Source: Candidatus Desantisiibacteriota bacterium (GTDB lineage: Bacteria; JACRDZ01). Taken from it: 7,939 nt of DNA. The stretch spans positions 2,318 through 10,256 of the forward strand of contig JACQWU010000155.1 in the NCBI GenBank assembly GCA_016209155.1, in the 5' to 3' direction. Position numbers and translations under genes: made by a program. Under the pieces are notes generated by a model. The model saw only the letters and a list, made by a program, of their open reading frames with translations. It was not told the origin of the DNA and did not search any database. Positions 6,490 through 7,939 of the stretch are shown here, in pieces (position 1 is the first letter of the stretch; the number at the start of each line of letters is the position of its first letter).

Positions 6490-6515
6490 GTAGGGGCAGG
6501 TTCCCATGCCTGCCC
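6490..6515. repeat. 26-nt hairpin repeat, copy 2
   Basis: Same orientation and identical over 26 nt to 5304-5329. The arms are GGGCAGG (6494-6500) and CCTGCCC (6509-6515), with an 8-nt loop. It follows the toxin gene by 78 nt and is followed by ATTTTTATTT, so it could end the toxin-antitoxin transcript. No further copy was seen in the window. Confidence 0.85.
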
Positions 6516-6581
6516 ATTTTTATTTATAATTTTAATGATAAAAAGAATAATATAATTAAATATCCGGACACATTCAAATAA

Positions 6582-7939
6582 AGAAATCTCTCATATAGGA
6601 ACGACCGAGGAATCTTGCAGAAAGTTCTGCTAAATTTTCAGGGATCGATATATTTTGAATATTCTATTCCGCGAATGGGGAAACGAATTGATGTTGTAAT
6701 TATTATTGGATCTGCGATTTTTGTCTTAGAATTTAAAGTAGGCGAAAAAGAATTTTTATCATATGCTATTGATCAGGTTTGGGATTATGCTTTGGATTTA
6801 AAGAACTTTCACGAAACAAGTCATGAACATTTTATTGCTCCTATACTTATTGCCACTAAGGCAAAAAACGTTACTTCATTTGTTGCAGCAACACCACAAA
6901 ACGACAAATTGCTTTTTCCTATTAAGTGTAACGTGGAATTACTCAGTCAAGCAATCAAAGATGTATTGTTTTTTGCAGAAGGGGCTATAATTGATCCAAT
7001 ACAATGGGACAGAGGGCGGTATTCCCCAACTCCAACAATCGTCGAAGCAGCAATGGCACTCTACAATGGCCACTCAGTTAGTGAAATTTCGCGCAGTGGT
7101 GATAGCGCAATCAACTTAAGTGAAACATCTGATACAATATCAAAAATTATTCGTTTTTCAAAAAATAAATCGCATAAATCAATCTGTTTTGTAACAGGTG
7201 TACCGGGTGCCGGAAAAACATTGGTCGGACTTAATATTGCAACCAAGCATATTGATAAATCTAACGACCTTTACAGCGTTTTTCTTTCTGGTAATGGGCC
7301 ACTTGTTGCTATCTTACGGGAGGCTTTAGCTAGGGATAAGGTACGGCATGAAAAAGAGCGTGGGATTAAGGTTAAAAAAAGCGAAGCAATGAGTGATGTT
7401 AAGATGTTTATTCAAAATGTTCATAATTTTCGTGATGAATGTCTAGTTGATTGCGAAAAACCACCAATTGAGCATGTGGCATTATTTGATGAAGCACAGC
7501 GTGCTTGGAATCTGCAACAGACAGCATATTTCATGCATCGGAAAAAGAATAGACAAAATTTTAATCAGTCTGAACCTGAATTTTTAGTTTCATGTCTTAA
7601 TCGTCATTCGGATTGGGCGGTAGTTGTTTGTCTGGTTGGTGGAGGTCAAGAGATTAACACGGGGGAGGCTGGAATTAGCGAATGGATAGAAGCCTTAAAT
7701 CGCTCATTCCCAGACTGGCATATTTATATATCTTCTCGACTTACTGATAGTGAATATGGAGCGGGAAAAATATTAGATGAATTAAAATTACGACCAAATG
7801 TTGTAAAAAAAGATGAACTGCATCTTGCTGTTTCGATGCGTTCGTTTCGTGCTGAAAATGTTTCATTATTGGTAAAGCAGTTACTTGATCTTAATGTAGA
7901 TGAGGCGCACAATACCTTGGCAAATGTGTCTAAGAAATA
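6582..7939 (+). CDS. DUF2075 (Schlafen-like) P-loop helicase/ATPase with a PD-(D/E)XK-like N-terminal motif; 5' end missing, runs off the right edge
   Basis: An open frame runs from 6582 (after TAA 6579-6581) to the window end, 452 codons, without any good start. Readable domain text begins around 6612 ([11 protein letters not shown], then [19 protein letters not shown]) and includes VLEFKVGE, a D...ExK nuclease-like motif (Asp 6690-6692, Glu 6729-6731, Lys 6735-6737). Walker A GVPGAGKT is at 7197-7220 and Walker [11 protein letters not shown] at 7479-7508, both typical of DUF2075 proteins. Family members normally carry roughly 50 more residues before this point, so the gene is probably truncated at its 5' end. 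Possible substitute starts are TTG 6615 (with GAGGA at 6607-6611, a tight 3-nt spacer) and ATG 6675. The latter would lose part of the fold. The family occurs in phage defence and mobile-element contexts. A nucleic-acid helicase or translocase role is inferred. Its sequence is visibly less AT-rich than the fragments to its left. Confidence 0.87.

Noticed and set aside
5193-6580. Loosely similar stretches TCCGGATAAATTCAT (about 5193) and TCCGGACACATTCAA (about 6563)
   Set aside because: They share about 12 of 15 positions in AT-rich sequence outside the hairpin repeats. That is too short and imperfect to call a repeat or attachment site.
6156-7912. Minus-strand frames opposite the second toxin and the DUF2075 gene
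   Set aside because: They lie opposite clear protein-family text on the plus strand and look like composition-driven shadows.
1-7939. CRISPR array, tRNA, rRNA or complete insertion sequence
   Set aside because: No regularly spaced repeats, cloverleaf-like segments, rRNA-like blocks or transposase text were found. The only perfect dispersed repeat is the two-copy 26-mer.

Overview
This is an AT-rich bacterial window that reads as part of a defence/conflict island in partial decay. Almost every recognisable product belongs to anti-phage, mobile-element-conflict or toxin-antitoxin families. No housekeeping gene, ribosomal RNA or tRNA was seen. Sequence alone does not fix the species. The mixture (vapBC pairs, a DUF4143-type ATPase, a TOTE-type primase-helicase, a DUF2075 protein and short dispersed GC-rich hairpin repeats in an AT-rich background) suits an uncultivated, accessory-gene-rich bacterium, possibly a metagenome contig.

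Layout. On the minus strand, 1-354 holds a VapB antitoxin and the start of its VapC toxin, which runs off the left edge. Their promoter region (about 390-427) has two perfect tandem 12-bp repeats over the probable -10 box. Divergently, a strong promoter (467-494) drives an AAA ATPase/DUF4143 gene (501-1657) with no room for a 5' leader and with a 1-nt frameshift in the middle.

The centrepiece is 1742-4669. It is a single reading frame encoding coiled coil, TOTE-type archaeo-eukaryotic primase, superfamily 2 helicase and a phospholipase-D-like (HKD) domain. One in-frame TAA at 1907 cuts off the coiled-coil N-terminus, and all enzymatic domains lie intact downstream.

Behind it are gene fragments: an AIPR-like (abortive infection) remnant at 4670-4839, a winged-helix C-terminus at 4852-5145, and the N-terminus of a DrmD/SNF2-type helicase at about 5400-5639. 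Next comes a second toxin-antitoxin pair, an intact antitoxin (5774-6022) and a frameshifted PIN toxin (6023-6411). Two identical 26-nt hairpin repeats (5304-5329 and 6490-6515) bracket the helicase fragment and this pair. The right end is a DUF2075 nuclease-like/helicase gene (from about 6582 to the edge). It has lost its normal 5' end, and the break lies just beyond the second repeat.

How it works together. The TOTE-type protein is the only large enzyme that looks potentially functional. Its neighbours are either addiction modules, which may stabilise the island, or truncated defence genes, which suggest repeated turnover of cargo at this site. Several lesions are single-base losses or one nonsense codon, so assembly or sequencing error has to be excluded before calling them biological.
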